A DNA stretch of 64,000 nucleotides from an uncultured Oscillospiraceae bacterium (GCA_934481355.1 CAKSPH010000004.1:44815-108814), one strand, 5' to 3'; numbered from the stretch's first letter, positions 7,669-16,589 are shown. Notes: generated from the letters alone by a model not told the origin. A program made the numbers and translations.

Positions 7669-8586
7669 ATGCCAGTTAAAATAGCAGACGGGCTTCCCGC
7701 ACAAAGCATACTCGAAAACGAGCATATATTTATCATGACGGAGCACCGCGCGCTCCATCAGGATATAAGGCCGCTGAAGATCGGCATACTTAACCTCATG
7801 CCTACAAAGGTAGTCACCGAGACCCAGATACTCCGCTGCCTGTCGAATACCCCGCTCCAGATAGAGGTCACGCTCGTGCAGACTTCCACGCACACCAGCC
7901 GGAACACCTCCAGCGAGCACCTGCTGAACTTCTACAAGACCTTTGACGAGATACGCAATATGAACTTCGACGGTTTTATAATCACAGGAGCTCCGGTCGA
8001 GCAGATGGAATTCGAGGACGTGGACTACTGGCAGGAAATATGCGAGATAATGGACTGGACAAAGACGCACGTTCACTCAACTTTCCATATCTGCTGGGCG
8101 GCTCAGGCGGCGCTCTATCATCACTACGGGATAAAGAAGTACCCGCTTGAGGAAAAGATGTCAGGCGTTTTCCTGCACCATATGCTCACGCCGAAATCCC
8201 GCCTTTTCCGCGGATTTGACAGCGAGTTCTGGGCTCCGCACTCCCGCCACACCGAGGTAAGGCAGGCGGACATCGAAAAGGTTCCGCAGCTCAAGGTTAT
8301 GGCTGTTTCAGACGAGGCGGGAGTCTACGCGGTATGCAGCGAGGACAGCCGCCAGTTCTTCATAACCGGGCACTCCGAGTACGATGTGGATACCCTCGCA
8401 ATGGAGTACCAGCGCGATCTCGGAAAGGGTATGGATCCGAAAATCCCCGCGCACTACTTCCCTGAAGACGACCCGTCAAAGCAGCCCGTAATGAAGTGGA
8501 GGGCGCACTCTACGCTAATCTACACAAACTGGCTGAACTATTTCGTTTACCAGACCACTCCGTTTGATATTTCGGAAAATATCTGA
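7669..8586 (+). CDS. metA: Homoserine O-acyltransferase (probably O-acetyltransferase, MetA type)
   Basis: Activates homoserine at the start of methionine synthesis. The 305-residue product aligns end to end with Met[12 protein letters not shown] start, [18 protein letters not shown], the nucleophile Cys in [11 protein letters not shown], and the His-Glu pair in [10 protein letters not shown]. In the acyl-donor loop E. coli MetA has TGAPLG with Gly111. Here TGAPVE has Glu, the residue reported to switch B. cereus MetA to acetyl-CoA, so acetyl-CoA is the likely donor. An ATG at 7651 is in frame, but the ATG at 7669 has the better-placed GGGAAAGGA and the family N-terminus. Confidence 0.95.
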   Translation: MPVKIADGLPAQSILENEHIFIMTEHRALHQDIRPLKIGILNLMPTKVVTETQILRCLSNTPLQIEVTLVQTSTHTSRNTSSEHLLNFYKTFDEIRNMNFDGFIITGAPVEQMEFEDVDYWQEICEIMDWTKTHVHSTFHICWAAQAALYHHYGIKKYPLEEKMSGVFLHHMLTPKSRLFRGFDSEFWAPHSRHTEVRQADIEKVPQLKVMAVSDEAGVYAVCSEDSRQFFITGHSEYDVDTLAMEYQRDLGKGMDPKIPAHYFPEDDPSKQPVMKWRAHSTLIYTNWLNYFVYQTTPFDISENI

Positions 8587-8594
8587 CAAAGTTA

Positions 8595-8623
8595 TTGCAA
8601 ATAACAAAAAAATATGGTATAAT
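8595..8623 (+). promoter_or_regulatory. Promoter for the zinc-ribbon membrane protein gene
   Basis: TTGCAA (8595-8600), 17-base spacer, TATAAT (8618-8623). Confidence 0.75.
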
Positions 8624-8678
8624 TTTTCTGACCGGGCTATTCCGGCAGCCAGACAAACTATGAAACGAGGTATGTGGT

Positions 8679-9506
8679 ATGTATGACATCTATTCTCTTC
8701 TGAGCGGTACTGCAATAGCAAGCTTCATCATTCTGCTGGTGGGACTTCTTCTCGCGGTCGCGGGCGGAATCCTTCTCCAGTGGAAGGTTTTCGGACCGAA
8801 GGCAAAGGACCCGAACGCCGGGAAGTTCGCTAAATACGCCAACGGACAGTATTTCCTGCCGCTGCCGATAATCAGGATAACCTATTACACGCTTGCGATT
8901 TTCCTTGTATTTGTGGGAATTTCCAAGTGCATAACCGAGCTCAGCGGATTCGTCAATATCCTTGCATATGCCGTTGTAGGAAACGTCGTTCTCCGCATAC
9001 TCTATGAAACTGTCCTTGCGGTAAGGAAGAACGCAGGTCTTGACGCTGACTGCAACACCGCCTCCGAGCCCAGGGAGGACCGCCCGATGTTCGAGCCGAA
9101 AATCCCTGCAGTCCCCTATCAGCAGCCGCAGCAGACCCAGCACCCTCAGTATGAGCCGAACCAGTACTCACAGCCCCAGCAGCAGTTCCCGCAGTATCAG
9201 GCGCCTGTTCAGCAGGCTCCGGCTGCGCAGCCTGTGCCCGAGCCTGTTGTGAACGCGGCTCCTCAGCCCGTTCCTGAACCTGTTGTAAACGCGGCTCCTC
9301 AGCCCGTTCCCGAGCCTGTTGTGAACGCGGCTCCTCAGCCAGTTCCTGAACCTGTTGTGAACACAGTTCCTCAGCCCGTTCCCAAGCCTGCGGCTCCTGC
9401 TCAGCCCGTTGAGCTGATAAAGGATACGGCATTCTGCCAGTTCTGCGGCAAGGAGATAAAGGCAAACGCAAAGTTCTGCCCCTACTGCGGAAAGCCCCGT
9501 ACATAA
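8679..9506 (+). CDS. Membrane protein with Pro/Gln-rich repeats and C-terminal zinc ribbon
   Basis: A 275-residue protein of unknown function. The N-terminal third has hydrophobic segments at about residues 10-37 and 63-110. A Pro/Gln/Tyr-rich linker then runs from about 140 to 250, including four copies of a 12-residue unit (PVPEPVVNAAPQ). It ends in a four-cysteine zinc ribbon, FCQFCGKEIKANAKFCPYCG. Such ribbons on membrane proteins are common in clostridia and often accompany regulatory or stress roles. The linker looks like a flexible cytoplasmic spacer. It has its own promoter and terminator, so it is monocistronic. Confidence 0.75.
   Translation: MYDIYSLLSGTAIASFIILLVGLLLAVAGGILLQWKVFGPKAKDPNAGKFAKYANGQYFLPLPIIRITYYTLAIFLVFVGISKCITELSGFVNILAYAVVGNVVLRILYETVLAVRKNAGLDADCNTASEPREDRPMFEPKIPAVPYQQPQQTQHPQYEPNQYSQPQQQFPQYQAPVQQAPAAQPVPEPVVNAAPQPVPEPVVNAAPQPVPEPVVNAAPQPVPEPVVNTVPQPVPKPAAPAQPVELIKDTAFCQFCGKEIKANAKFCPYCGKPRT
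9231..9374 (+). repeat. Four 36-bp tandem coding repeats
   Basis: Four in-frame units of 36 bases begin at 9231, 9267, 9303 and 9339, each encoding PVPEPVVNAAPQ or a close variant (the last has NTVPQ). A fifth, degenerate start follows. Confidence 0.9.
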
Positions 9507-9519
9507 TCGGACATATACA

Positions 9520-9548
9520 AAATGCGGTTCGTAAGAGCCGCATTTTTT
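9520..9548 (+). terminator. Terminator after the zinc-ribbon protein gene
   Basis: AAATGCGGTTC-gtaa-GAGCCGCATTT followed by a T run. Confidence 0.9.
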
Positions 9549-9666
9549 TGTTTCCGTGCATTACATCAGCCTAAAACATTAAGCCCCTCCTATAACCCGC
9601 AGGCGTTTTTCCGCATATATTATAGTGCAGGAGCAATGTCCTGCAATAACACAAGGAGATACGGCA

Positions 9667-9870
9667 ATGAATCATTTCATCATAAATACAGACTCCATGA
9701 CGCAGGCGGAAAAGGCGCGGGTCTTTCTGGCGCGGCATGGTATCCGCAGCAGGGTTGAGCGCACCGTCGGGCGGGGCGGGTGCAGCTTCTCACTGCGGAT
9801 CTTCGGCGAGAGGGAAAAGGTCTGCCCGCTTCTGGCGCAGATCGGCGTGAGCTGTGGTTTACCTCGATAA
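9667..9870 (+). CDS. DUF3343 putative Se/S carrier-like protein
   Basis: A 67-residue protein with the DUF3343 pattern: an N-terminal FIINTDSMTQAEKARVFLARHGI, central Arg residues, and a late Cys in VSCGLPR. The family is annotated as a putative sulfur/selenium carrier that works with YedF/TusA-like or cysteine desulfurase-like proteins. A frame opens at 9625, but the ATG at 9667 has AAGGAGATACGGCA ahead. Its 3' end overlaps the start of the aminotransferase gene by 17 bases, indicating translational coupling and a joint role in sulfur or selenium transfer (inference). Confidence 0.8.
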   Translation: MNHFIINTDSMTQAEKARVFLARHGIRSRVERTVGRGGCSFSLRIFGEREKVCPLLAQIGVSCGLPR

Positions 9871-10993
9871 CGCAGCCACAACGTTCCCGAAGCCCCGCAG
9901 CGTATACCAGACCCTATCCCGGGCGGTCTCCGCCTACGGAGCAAATCCAGGACGCTCCGGGCACAGTATGTCCATGAGCACCGCGCAGGCGGTGTATTCC
10001 AGCCGCAGCAGGTGCGCGGAATTCTTCGGTGCAGAGCCGGAAAACACGATGTTCACCCTGAACTGCACCCACGCGCTCAACATGGCTATAAAGGGACTTG
10101 CGCGCCCGGGAACTCACTTCGTCATCAGCGACATCGAGCACAACGCGGTCGTGCGCCCGGTGCACTCCCTGACGGAATACGGCATGGAGTACAGCATATT
10201 CAGGAGCTCCCCCCACCCCGGCGAAACGGTGAGGAACGCGGAAAACTCCATACGCCGGAACACCGCCGCGCTCATCTGCACCGCCGCCGGAAACGTCACC
10301 GGGGCGCGGCTTCCGCTGAAAGAGCTGGCGGAGCTCTGCCAGAGGAAAAAAATATGCTTCATAGTGGACGCGGCGCAGGGAGCCGGGCTGCTTCCGCTTT
10401 CACTGAAGGACGGAATAAACATCATCTGCACCGCAGGACACAAGGGGCTTTACGGTCCCATGGGAACAGGGCTCATGCTGACGGACGGGAAATACCCGCT
10501 CCGCACCATCATCGAGGGCGGCACCGGCAGCGCCAGTGAAAGCCTTGAACAGCCGCAGTTCCTGCCGGACAGATTCGAGAGCGGGACAATAAACACCCCC
10601 GGTGCAATAGCGCTGGGGGCCGGCGTTGATTTCGTCAGAGAAAGGACTCCTGAACGGATACTGAAGCACGAAACGGAGCTTTGCAGGAATTTCTGCGCCT
10701 CTGCCCGCAGGATACCCGGCATACGGCTCTACACCGACATCGACGAGCACCCGGAGCGCTATGCGCCGCTGGTTCCGTTCAATATCGAGGGAGTGCCCTC
10801 CGGGGAAGCCTCGATAAAGCTCAGCGACATGGGATTTTATATGCGCGGAGGGCTTCACTGTGCTCCGCTGGCGCACAAAAAGCTCGGGACGCTGGAAACC
10901 GGAGTGGTGCGTTTTGCACCGTCCGCTTTCAATACCCCGGAGGACGTTTCAAGGCTGATATGGACGCTCAGAAAGCGCAGATGGGACGCATAA
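9854..10993 (+). CDS. Class V aminotransferase, cysteine desulfurase-like
   Basis: A PLP enzyme of the fold-type I NifS/Csd group (379 residues). It begins MVYLDNAATTFPKP, has the PLP-contacting Asp and His regions (ISDIEHNAVV, FIVDAAQGAG), the PLP lysine in ICTAGHKGLYGPMGTG, and a substrate-loop region MRGGLHCAPLAHKKLG with a Cys at the place expected for the persulfide-forming residue. The reaction expected is removal of S or Se from cysteine or selenocysteine. It overlaps the DUF3343 gene, an association seen repeatedly in anaerobes. No selD or other selenium gene is visible in the window. Confidence 0.9.
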   Translation: MVYLDNAATTFPKPRSVYQTLSRAVSAYGANPGRSGHSMSMSTAQAVYSSRSRCAEFFGAEPENTMFTLNCTHALNMAIKGLARPGTHFVISDIEHNAVVRPVHSLTEYGMEYSIFRSSPHPGETVRNAENSIRRNTAALICTAAGNVTGARLPLKELAELCQRKKICFIVDAAQGAGLLPLSLKDGINIICTAGHKGLYGPMGTGLMLTDGKYPLRTIIEGGTGSASESLEQPQFLPDRFESGTINTPGAIALGAGVDFVRERTPERILKHETELCRNFCASARRIPGIRLYTDIDEHPERYAPLVPFNIEGVPSGEASIKLSDMGFYMRGGLHCAPLAHKKLGTLETGVVRFAPSAFNTPEDVSRLIWTLRKRRWDA

Positions 10994-11006
10994 CACCAAT
11001 GAAAAA

Positions 11007-11030
11007 CGGGGCTGAATATCAGCCCCGAAA
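11007..11030 (-). terminator. Terminator of the zapA-like/U32 operon
   Basis: Nine-bp stem CGGGGCTGA-ata-TCAGCCCCG. On the minus strand it is followed by TTTTTC. Confidence 0.85.
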
Positions 11031-11033
11031 AAT

Positions 11034-13082
11034 TTATTCAGCGCCCCTGAAATACAGCCCCCTTGTGAGGGAGCCTGACGGCTTGCCGTTATTCAGGTAC
11101 ATATCCAGCACAGGTTTCAGCTCATGCTCGTCCGTGAATTTAAGCACCGCAAAGTCGAACGGCTCCAGGGAGCTGCGGCGGTCGCTCATTATCAGCAGGT
11201 CGGGATTGAGTATCTCAACACTGTTTCCGCCGCACAGCACCGGCATCGGATTTCCGCGGCGGTCGGCTATGCATTTTCCGCATGGGGAGCCGCCGTCGTC
11301 GAACAGGTGAACCCTCCCGCAGGGAGCGCCCCCGCTCACCGGACAGCGCCGCATTATCATCAGCGGAAGCCTGCCATATGCGACTATTCCGCGCGGCACC
11401 GGGGAGCTTATCTCCGCAAGCTGAGCCGCGGTCCCCTCAAATGAAAGCGTGATGTCCTCGAAGCCGAGCTCACCGCACACTCCTGCGGAATAGCTGTTTA
11501 TGATATTCATGCGGTGCCCGCCGTGGAGCCTGTAACCCTCCCGCCGGAGTATCCGGGCGTGTCCCAGGGTCTGCGCCATTCCCCTGGTAAATCCGAGCCG
11601 TTTCAGCTCCCGGAGCCGGTTTTCAACCTTGTCCTCGCAGTCGGAGAGCACGAACGGCGGGATAACCGCTATCCTGTCCTTATCCGGAGTATCCGCGCCA
11701 AGAAGCCTCATCGGAGCGTAAATCAGCACGAACGGGAGCTCCAGAGCCTGCCGGAGCTGCTCCGCTGAATAAACCTCGCACCGCCACTGTAACCCGGAGC
11801 TTTCGCGCCGGGAAAATTCCGGAGCCGGAAGCGGCTGCACCGCATAGCACGGCGTGTTCTTTTCAAGCACTGCTTCGTCAAGCTTCGAAATAAGCTCCCG
11901 CCGCAGGAAATTCAGCGCGGAAGCCGGGAGATTCAGCCCGCTGTCAACGGCCGCGGAAATTTCCCCCGCATAGAACTGGGTCCCGCCAAGCTTTGCCATG
12001 CGCTCCCTTACGCTCTCAGCGGAAAGCGGAGCGTTCACCGCCGCCTGCGGGACATCGCCGTAAGCCTCCACGGAGCAGCCCTCGCAGACCGCCGCCGCAT
12101 GAACCGGTTCGCCTGCCCTTATTTCAGTGCTGATATCCGCCCGGAAGCGCGGCATTTCCGCCTTGTAGAGCGCCTTTATGCCGTTCAGCGCCTTCGCGGA
12201 ATTCTCCACGTCCTCGCGGCTGCGGGTGCCCTGCATATCGCGCATCGTGCCGGTAAAGTAGCTGTCCGTGAGCCCTCCCCGGGAGAAGATACCGGAAAGG
12301 CGGTCGTAGTCGTAGTCCATTCCGTGCAGGGATTTATAGCAAGCGTCCGTTGCGCAGGCAATGTACTCCGGGCGCTTCATTCTGCCCTCGATTTTCAGGG
12401 AAGCTATGCCGATATCGTCAAGCTCTTTCAAATGCGGCACAAGGGAGCTGTCCTTCAGCGAAATGACGCTGTGCCTGTCGCCGCAGGTGAAATCCAGACG
12501 GCAGGGCTGTGCGCACAGCCCGCGGCTGCCGCTCCTGCCGCCGAAAATGCTGCTCATGTAGCACTGCCCGCTTATACAGACGCACAGCGCACCGTGCACG
12601 AATACCTCCAGCTCAATGCCGGAGCTCTCCGCGATTTTCTTTATCTGTTCAAAGGATAACTCGCGTCCTATCACCGCCCGGCAGAATCCGAGCTCCTGAG
12701 CCGCCGCGACCCCGGCGGGGCTGTTGAGAGTCATCTGCGTGGAGGCGTGGCGCGGCAGCTCCGGACATACCCGGCGCACGATATCAGCCGCGCCGATATC
12801 CTGTATAATGAGCCCGTCCACGCCGCACTGCGCGGCGGTTTTCACGCATTCCGTGAACTTCTCGGTCTCGCTGTCGTAGATCAGCGTATTCAGCGCTGCG
12901 TAGACCTTTACGCCGCGCTTGTGGCACTCCCGGCAGACCGTTTCCAGCTCTGCGGCAGAAAAATTTTCGGCATTTTTGCGTGCCGAAAAATCAGATAATC
13001 CGAGGTAGACCGCCCCGGCGCCGGTATTCAGCGCCGCAGGCAGGTCTGCAATGCCCCCGAGGGGCGAAAGAATTTCACTCAT
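11034..13082 (-). CDS. U32 peptidase family protein (RlhA/YdcP-like, with C-terminal DUF3656-type region)
   Basis: A 682-residue U32 family protein. The N-terminal domain starts LSPLGGIADLPAALNTGAGA and contains KVYAALNTLIYD, the U32 signature EVFVHGALCVCISGQCYMSS and the cysteine motif SRGLCAQPCR. This is a TIM-barrel type fold with an iron-sulfur or zinc site made by conserved cysteines. The large C-terminal half corresponds to the long form of the family. U32 proteins are now linked to RNA hydroxylation (RlhA, TrhP) as well as proteolysis, so peptidase activity should not be assumed. The start codon overlaps the stop of the ZapA-like gene (ATGA), indicating tight coupling. Confidence 0.85.
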   Translation of the reverse strand: MSEILSPLGGIADLPAALNTGAGAVYLGLSDFSARKNAENFSAAELETVCRECHKRGVKVYAALNTLIYDSETEKFTECVKTAAQCGVDGLIIQDIGAADIVRRVCPELPRHASTQMTLNSPAGVAAAQELGFCRAVIGRELSFEQIKKIAESSGIELEVFVHGALCVCISGQCYMSSIFGGRSGSRGLCAQPCRLDFTCGDRHSVISLKDSSLVPHLKELDDIGIASLKIEGRMKRPEYIACATDACYKSLHGMDYDYDRLSGIFSRGGLTDSYFTGTMRDMQGTRSREDVENSAKALNGIKALYKAEMPRFRADISTEIRAGEPVHAAAVCEGCSVEAYGDVPQAAVNAPLSAESVRERMAKLGGTQFYAGEISAAVDSGLNLPASALNFLRRELISKLDEAVLEKNTPCYAVQPLPAPEFSRRESSGLQWRCEVYSAEQLRQALELPFVLIYAPMRLLGADTPDKDRIAVIPPFVLSDCEDKVENRLRELKRLGFTRGMAQTLGHARILRREGYRLHGGHRMNIINSYSAGVCGELGFEDITLSFEGTAAQLAEISSPVPRGIVAYGRLPLMIMRRCPVSGGAPCGRVHLFDDGGSPCGKCIADRRGNPMPVLCGGNSVEILNPDLLIMSDRRSSLEPFDFAVLKFTDEHELKPVLDMYLNNGKPSGSLTRGLYFRGAE

Positions 13083-14488
13083 AGGGTAAGCTGTCCGTCC
13101 TCCAGCATTTCGTTGAGCTGCTTGTTAAGAGATGTGTTGGTCTTTTTCAGCTCCTTGACCTCGGAAAGCGCAGCGGAAAGCTGCTTTTTGAGGTTCTCTA
13201 TCTCCTGGGTCTGCCCGGGATTCCCGGCGTTTTCAGCGCCTGCCGCCCGAAGCGCGGTATTCTCGCTCTCTATCTGGGAGAATCTCACCATAAGCTCCTC
13301 GTACTTGTCGGACTTCTGGCGAAGCTCGGATATTTCCTTTTCCATCTCGGAATTGTCGGTGAGCGCCTCGTCAGTTTCCCTGCGGGAGTCCGCAAGCTGC
13401 TGCTCCAGGTCAGCGCTGCGGCTCTTTTCATCTGCAAGGGACTTGCGGGCTTCCGCAAGCTCCACGGCGGATTTTTCAGCGGCGGAGAGCTTCTTTTCAA
13501 GGTCGGAGTTCCTGCCCTTTTCTGCGGCAAGGGACTGCTTCGCTTCTGCAAGCTCGGCGGCGGTCTTTTCGGCGGCGGAGAGCTTCTTTTCAAGGTCGGA
13601 GTTTCTGCCCTTTTCTGCGGCAAGGGACTGCTTCGCTTCCGCGAGTTCTGCGGCGGTCTTTTCAGCGGCGGAGAGCTTCTTTTCAAGGTCGGAAGTCCTG
13701 CCCTTCTGGGAATTCAGCTCCTTCTTCACCACGTCAAGCTCGGCTGCGGAGGCTTTCAGCTTCTCGCGGTCCTTTTCCAGCGTGTTCGCGCGCTCCTCGC
13801 AGCGGCGGAGGGCTTCCTCCGTGTCAGCAGCCTTTTCTAGCTTCGCGGTGAGCTGCTTCTTCTCCTCGGTGAGCTGCGCAAGCGTTTCCGTCTGCTTTCT
13901 GAGATCGGCGTTCTGCTTTGTCAGCCCGTCTATGTTCTTCTGGAGCTCCGTGCCCTTTTCGCCCGCAGATTTCAGCGTATCAGCAAGCTGGGCGTTCTTG
14001 TCCTCCAGCGACTTTATCCTGACCTCCGCCTTGTCGAGAGCAGCCTTTGCGTCTGCGTTGTCGGCGGCGCGGCTGTTCGCCTCGCTTAGGGTCCGGGCAA
14101 GCTGTGCGTTCTTTCCCTCCAGCTCGGAGAAGCACTTTTTCAGCGCCTCGAACTCCTCGCTTTCTTTCATAAGGGCAACATTTTCCGCGGAAAGGCGTTT
14201 GTTCTCGTCCAGCGCCGCAGCCGCCTTCTCCGCCGTGGAAGTAAGCGCGGTCACTTTCTTCAAAAGATCGTCGCGCTGTGTGGCGGTGCTGCCAAGCTCG
14301 TCCATCATGTCAAGAACGGAGAGCACGCAGGCGTCCTCCTTGACGTCCGGATTGTTCGGCATGAGCTTGCAGTATTCGCTTATCCTGCGATCCGCCTCGG
14401 CGGCGTGGCGCTTTATCGCTTCCGTATCATTCGTGCGGAGATTGTACGTTTTTCCGCAGATCGTTACTGTTACCTTTTCGTTGAGCAT
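13079..14488 (-). CDS. ZapA-domain protein with a long coiled-coil extension
   Basis: A 469-residue protein. Residues 1-90 resemble ZapA, the FtsZ-ring stabiliser: MLNEKVTVTICGKTYNLRTN, then AADRRISEYCKLMPN and DACVLSVLDMMDEL. Normal ZapA ends near residue 100, but here about 370 residues of Lys/Glu/Ala-rich heptad sequence follow. They include three near-identical 31-residue repeats and end with QLSAALSEVKELKKTNTS. The ATG at 14488 has AGGAGG nine bases ahead; the upstream frame lacks a site. It is the first gene of an operon with the U32 gene. A cytoplasmic divisome scaffold is inferred from the N-terminal domain. Confidence 0.8.
   Translation of the reverse strand: MLNEKVTVTICGKTYNLRTNDTEAIKRHAAEADRRISEYCKLMPNNPDVKEDACVLSVLDMMDELGSTATQRDDLLKKVTALTSTAEKAAAALDENKRLSAENVALMKESEEFEALKKCFSELEGKNAQLARTLSEANSRAADNADAKAALDKAEVRIKSLEDKNAQLADTLKSAGEKGTELQKNIDGLTKQNADLRKQTETLAQLTEEKKQLTAKLEKAADTEEALRRCEERANTLEKDREKLKASAAELDVVKKELNSQKGRTSDLEKKLSAAEKTAAELAEAKQSLAAEKGRNSDLEKKLSAAEKTAAELAEAKQSLAAEKGRNSDLEKKLSAAEKSAVELAEARKSLADEKSRSADLEQQLADSRRETDEALTDNSEMEKEISELRQKSDKYEELMVRFSQIESENTALRAAGAENAGNPGQTQEIENLKKQLSAALSEVKELKKTNTSLNKQLNEMLEDGQLTL
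13440..13710 (-). repeat. 93-bp tandem coding repeats in the coiled coil
   Basis: Near-identical units recur every 93 bases (identical phase points at 13481, 13574 and 13667), encoding a 31-residue block with AELAEAKQSLAAEKGRNSDL. The period is not a multiple of seven residues, so the heptad register shifts from copy to copy unless skips compensate. Confidence 0.85.
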
Positions 14489-14546
14489 TGCAGCAGTCCT
14501 CCTGAGTATATTTTCATGCCCCAAGGGCGTCGTATTGTCGATTTTT

Positions 14547-14599
14547 TATGGCAATACCGCACAAAATCCAATAAATGGTCTTGGTGCGGTGTTGCCATA
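14547..14599 (-). repeat. 16-bp inverted repeat in the zapA-like leader
   Basis: TATGGCAATACCGCAC (14547-14562) and GTGCGGTGTTGCCATA (14584-14599) pair with a single mismatch (or a G-U wobble) around a 21-base loop. No U-run follows on either strand, so it is not an ordinary terminator. It may be a protein-binding or RNA-regulatory element. Confidence 0.75.
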
Positions 14600-14796
14600 T
14601 TTCCAAACCAGTTTTGCGCATACTATATCCTGCTATATAATATTATAGCTTAATTCCTGAAGTATTGCAAGCGTTTTTTGAAAAATATGAGCCATTTTCA
14701 CCACAGAGAAACGGCTTTGGGAATATGCTCCCGTAACTTGACAAAAAATAGCCAAAAAAAAGCGCGGAAAATCTGAAATTTTAGGATAATAATATA

Positions 14797-14825
14797 TTGC
14801 ACACGGCGCACAATAATGGTATAAT
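14797..14825 (+). promoter_or_regulatory. Promoter for mreB
   Basis: TTGCAC (14797-14802), 17-base spacer, TATAAT (14820-14825), about 85 bases ahead of the ATG. Confidence 0.75.
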
Positions 14826-14911
14826 TATAATTGTACTATTATGTATAAGGGTATCTGGAAATACAGAATACTTGTAATATTTTACAAAAGAATGAACACG
14901 GAGGAAACAGA

Positions 14912-15931
14912 ATGTTTGGACTTACCAAGGATATCGGTATTGACTTAGGAACAGCGAACACGCTTGTATATATGCGCGGAAAGGGCATCATTATCCGCGA
15001 GCCGTCAGTAGTTGCAGTGGACAAGAAGCTCCAGTGCGTGCGCTACGTCGGTCAGGAGGCAAAGGACGTCATCGGACGTACACCTGGCTCCATCGTTGCA
15101 GTGCGCCCGCTCAAGGACGGCGTTATCGCCGACTTCGACATGACCTCAAGCATGCTGGAGCAGTTCATCAAGAAGGCGCTCAGGGGCAGAGGAAAGGCAA
15201 GGGTCATCATCTGCATTCCCTCCGGAGTTACCGAGGTCGAGCGCCGCGCCGTAAAGGAAGCCGCACAGAACGCCGGCGCAAAGCGCGTTTCCATCATTGA
15301 GGAGCCTATGGCTGCGGCTATCGGAGCTGGTCTGCCCGTTGCGGAGCCTGTCGGCAGCATGATCGTAGATATCGGCGGCGGCACCAGCGAGGTGGCTATA
15401 ATCTCCCTGGGCGGCATCGTAACTGCGCGCTCCGTAAGGGTTGCAGGCGACGAGTTCGACTCCGCGATAATCAACTACATCAAGAAGAAGTACAACCTGC
15501 TCATAGGCGAGCGCACAGCCGAGAACATCAAGATGGGCATAGGCTCCGCGTTCAAGACCAGCGACACAGAACCCGTAATGGATATCAAGGGAAGAAACCT
15601 CCTCAACGGTCTGCCGGAGAACATAACCGTTACCAGCGAGGAGATACGCGAGGCCATTTCCGAGCCGCTCTCCCACGTTATCGACGCCATCAAGACCACT
15701 CTTGAGAAAACTCCCCCTGAGCTTGCGGCGGATATCATCGAATCCGGAATCATGCTCGCAGGCGGCGGAGCCCTCCTCAGAGGCCTCGACCAGCTTATCC
15801 ACGAGGAGACCGGTATGCCCGTAAAGATCGCCGAGAGACCCCTCGACTGCGTTGCAGACGGCACCGGAAAGGTACTCGAAAACATCGACAAGCTTGAGGA
15901 CGTACTCAGCGAGGACGAGAACATCTACTGA
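14912..15931 (+). CDS. mreB: Rod shape-determining protein MreB
   Basis: Actin-like ATPase that forms membrane-associated filaments and directs lateral wall synthesis. The 339-residue product has the normal length and all signatures: [15 protein letters not shown] (phosphate 1), [51 protein letters not shown] (phosphate 2), and [14 protein letters not shown] (adenosine). GGAGG precedes the ATG. It heads a long plus-strand run that also contains pyrK, pyrD, mreC, mreD and a PBP gene, with gaps of 18 to about 85 bases and no clear terminator until 21973. Confidence 0.98.
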   Translation: MFGLTKDIGIDLGTANTLVYMRGKGIIIREPSVVAVDKKLQCVRYVGQEAKDVIGRTPGSIVAVRPLKDGVIADFDMTSSMLEQFIKKALRGRGKARVIICIPSGVTEVERRAVKEAAQNAGAKRVSIIEEPMAAAIGAGLPVAEPVGSMIVDIGGGTSEVAIISLGGIVTARSVRVAGDEFDSAIINYIKKKYNLLIGERTAENIKMGIGSAFKTSDTEPVMDIKGRNLLNGLPENITVTSEEIREAISEPLSHVIDAIKTTLEKTPPELAADIIESGIMLAGGGALLRGLDQLIHEETGMPVKIAERPLDCVADGTGKVLENIDKLEDVLSEDENIY

Positions 15932-15949
15932 TTCCCGAAAGGACAATAA

Positions 15950-16588
15950 ATGAAAATCGGCAAATACCCCGTCAGGCATTCATATAAAGTCGCGCGCATA
16001 GTTTCAGATGTTTTCTCGCTGGGACTGGCGGTGTTCATATGCTCCGTGGAATATATGTTCATGTCGGTGTACAGCGACACGCTGACCTCCTACATCGGCG
16101 AGGAAAATCTCGCGAAATTCACGGAAACGGACCCATCGCTGCCATGGAAGCACTGGCTGACCCTGATATTCCCGGCGGCCGTGCTGGCAGTATTTGTGGT
16201 TTATGTGATACTGGTACTCACCAGCCACAGGCTGAGCGGGCTCAGCATAAATAAGCGCAATGCGCAGAAGGTCTACGATATGTATACGCTGTGCGTTTCG
16301 CTCTGCAAGATACCTGCGCTTATGTTCATCAATGAAATGATGATGATAACCCACAACAAAATGCTGCTGTCGGATGAGAGCTGGGTTTCTGTTCAGCTCG
16401 CGCTCGACCTTGTTATCATCGCGCTGCTGATATGCGTTTTCCGGCACCTGATGATAAAAGTGACAACTCCCGAACCGTCCGCGCCTAAAACCGGAGCAGT
16501 CCGCGTAAAGGCAGTCGCAAGGCCCGCAGGGCAGGAGAGCCCCGCTCCCGCCGGGGACGACAAAATCAACGATACCGAAAGGAACTGA
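15950..16588 (+). CDS. Membrane protein of unknown function
   Basis: A 212-residue protein not recognised by family. Four hydrophobic segments are visible, at about residues 19-40, 69-91, 110-131 and 145-168. A charged, Pro/Ala-rich cytoplasmic-type tail begins at about residue 170. The N-terminus MKIGKYPVRHSYKVARI is basic. It lies 18 bases after mreB and one base before pyrK, so it is certainly in the same transcription unit. That places it with shape or membrane processes, but no function can be read from the sequence. Confidence 0.7.
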   Translation: MKIGKYPVRHSYKVARIVSDVFSLGLAVFICSVEYMFMSVYSDTLTSYIGEENLAKFTETDPSLPWKHWLTLIFPAAVLAVFVVYVILVLTSHRLSGLSINKRNAQKVYDMYTLCVSLCKIPALMFINEMMMITHNKMLLSDESWVSVQLALDLVIIALLICVFRHLMIKVTTPEPSAPKTGAVRVKAVARPAGQESPAPAGDDKINDTERN

Positions 16589-16589
16589 C

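Larger units (their letters stand above)
14489..14911. other. Divergent gene-free region between the zapA-like gene and mreB
   Basis: 423 bases. It holds a 16-bp inverted repeat (14547-14599) inside the leader of the zapA-like gene, an AT-rich core, and the mreB promoter at 14797-14825. A TATAAT-like box at about 14636-14641 on the minus strand (TTATATAGCAGG context) could start the zapA-like transcript. No extra gene was seen. Confidence 0.55.

Noticed and set aside
13113..14648. A 511-residue Ser/Phe-rich open frame on the plus strand opposite the ZapA-like gene
   Set aside because: Low-complexity antisense image of a Lys/Glu/Ala coiled coil, running through the divergent promoter region.
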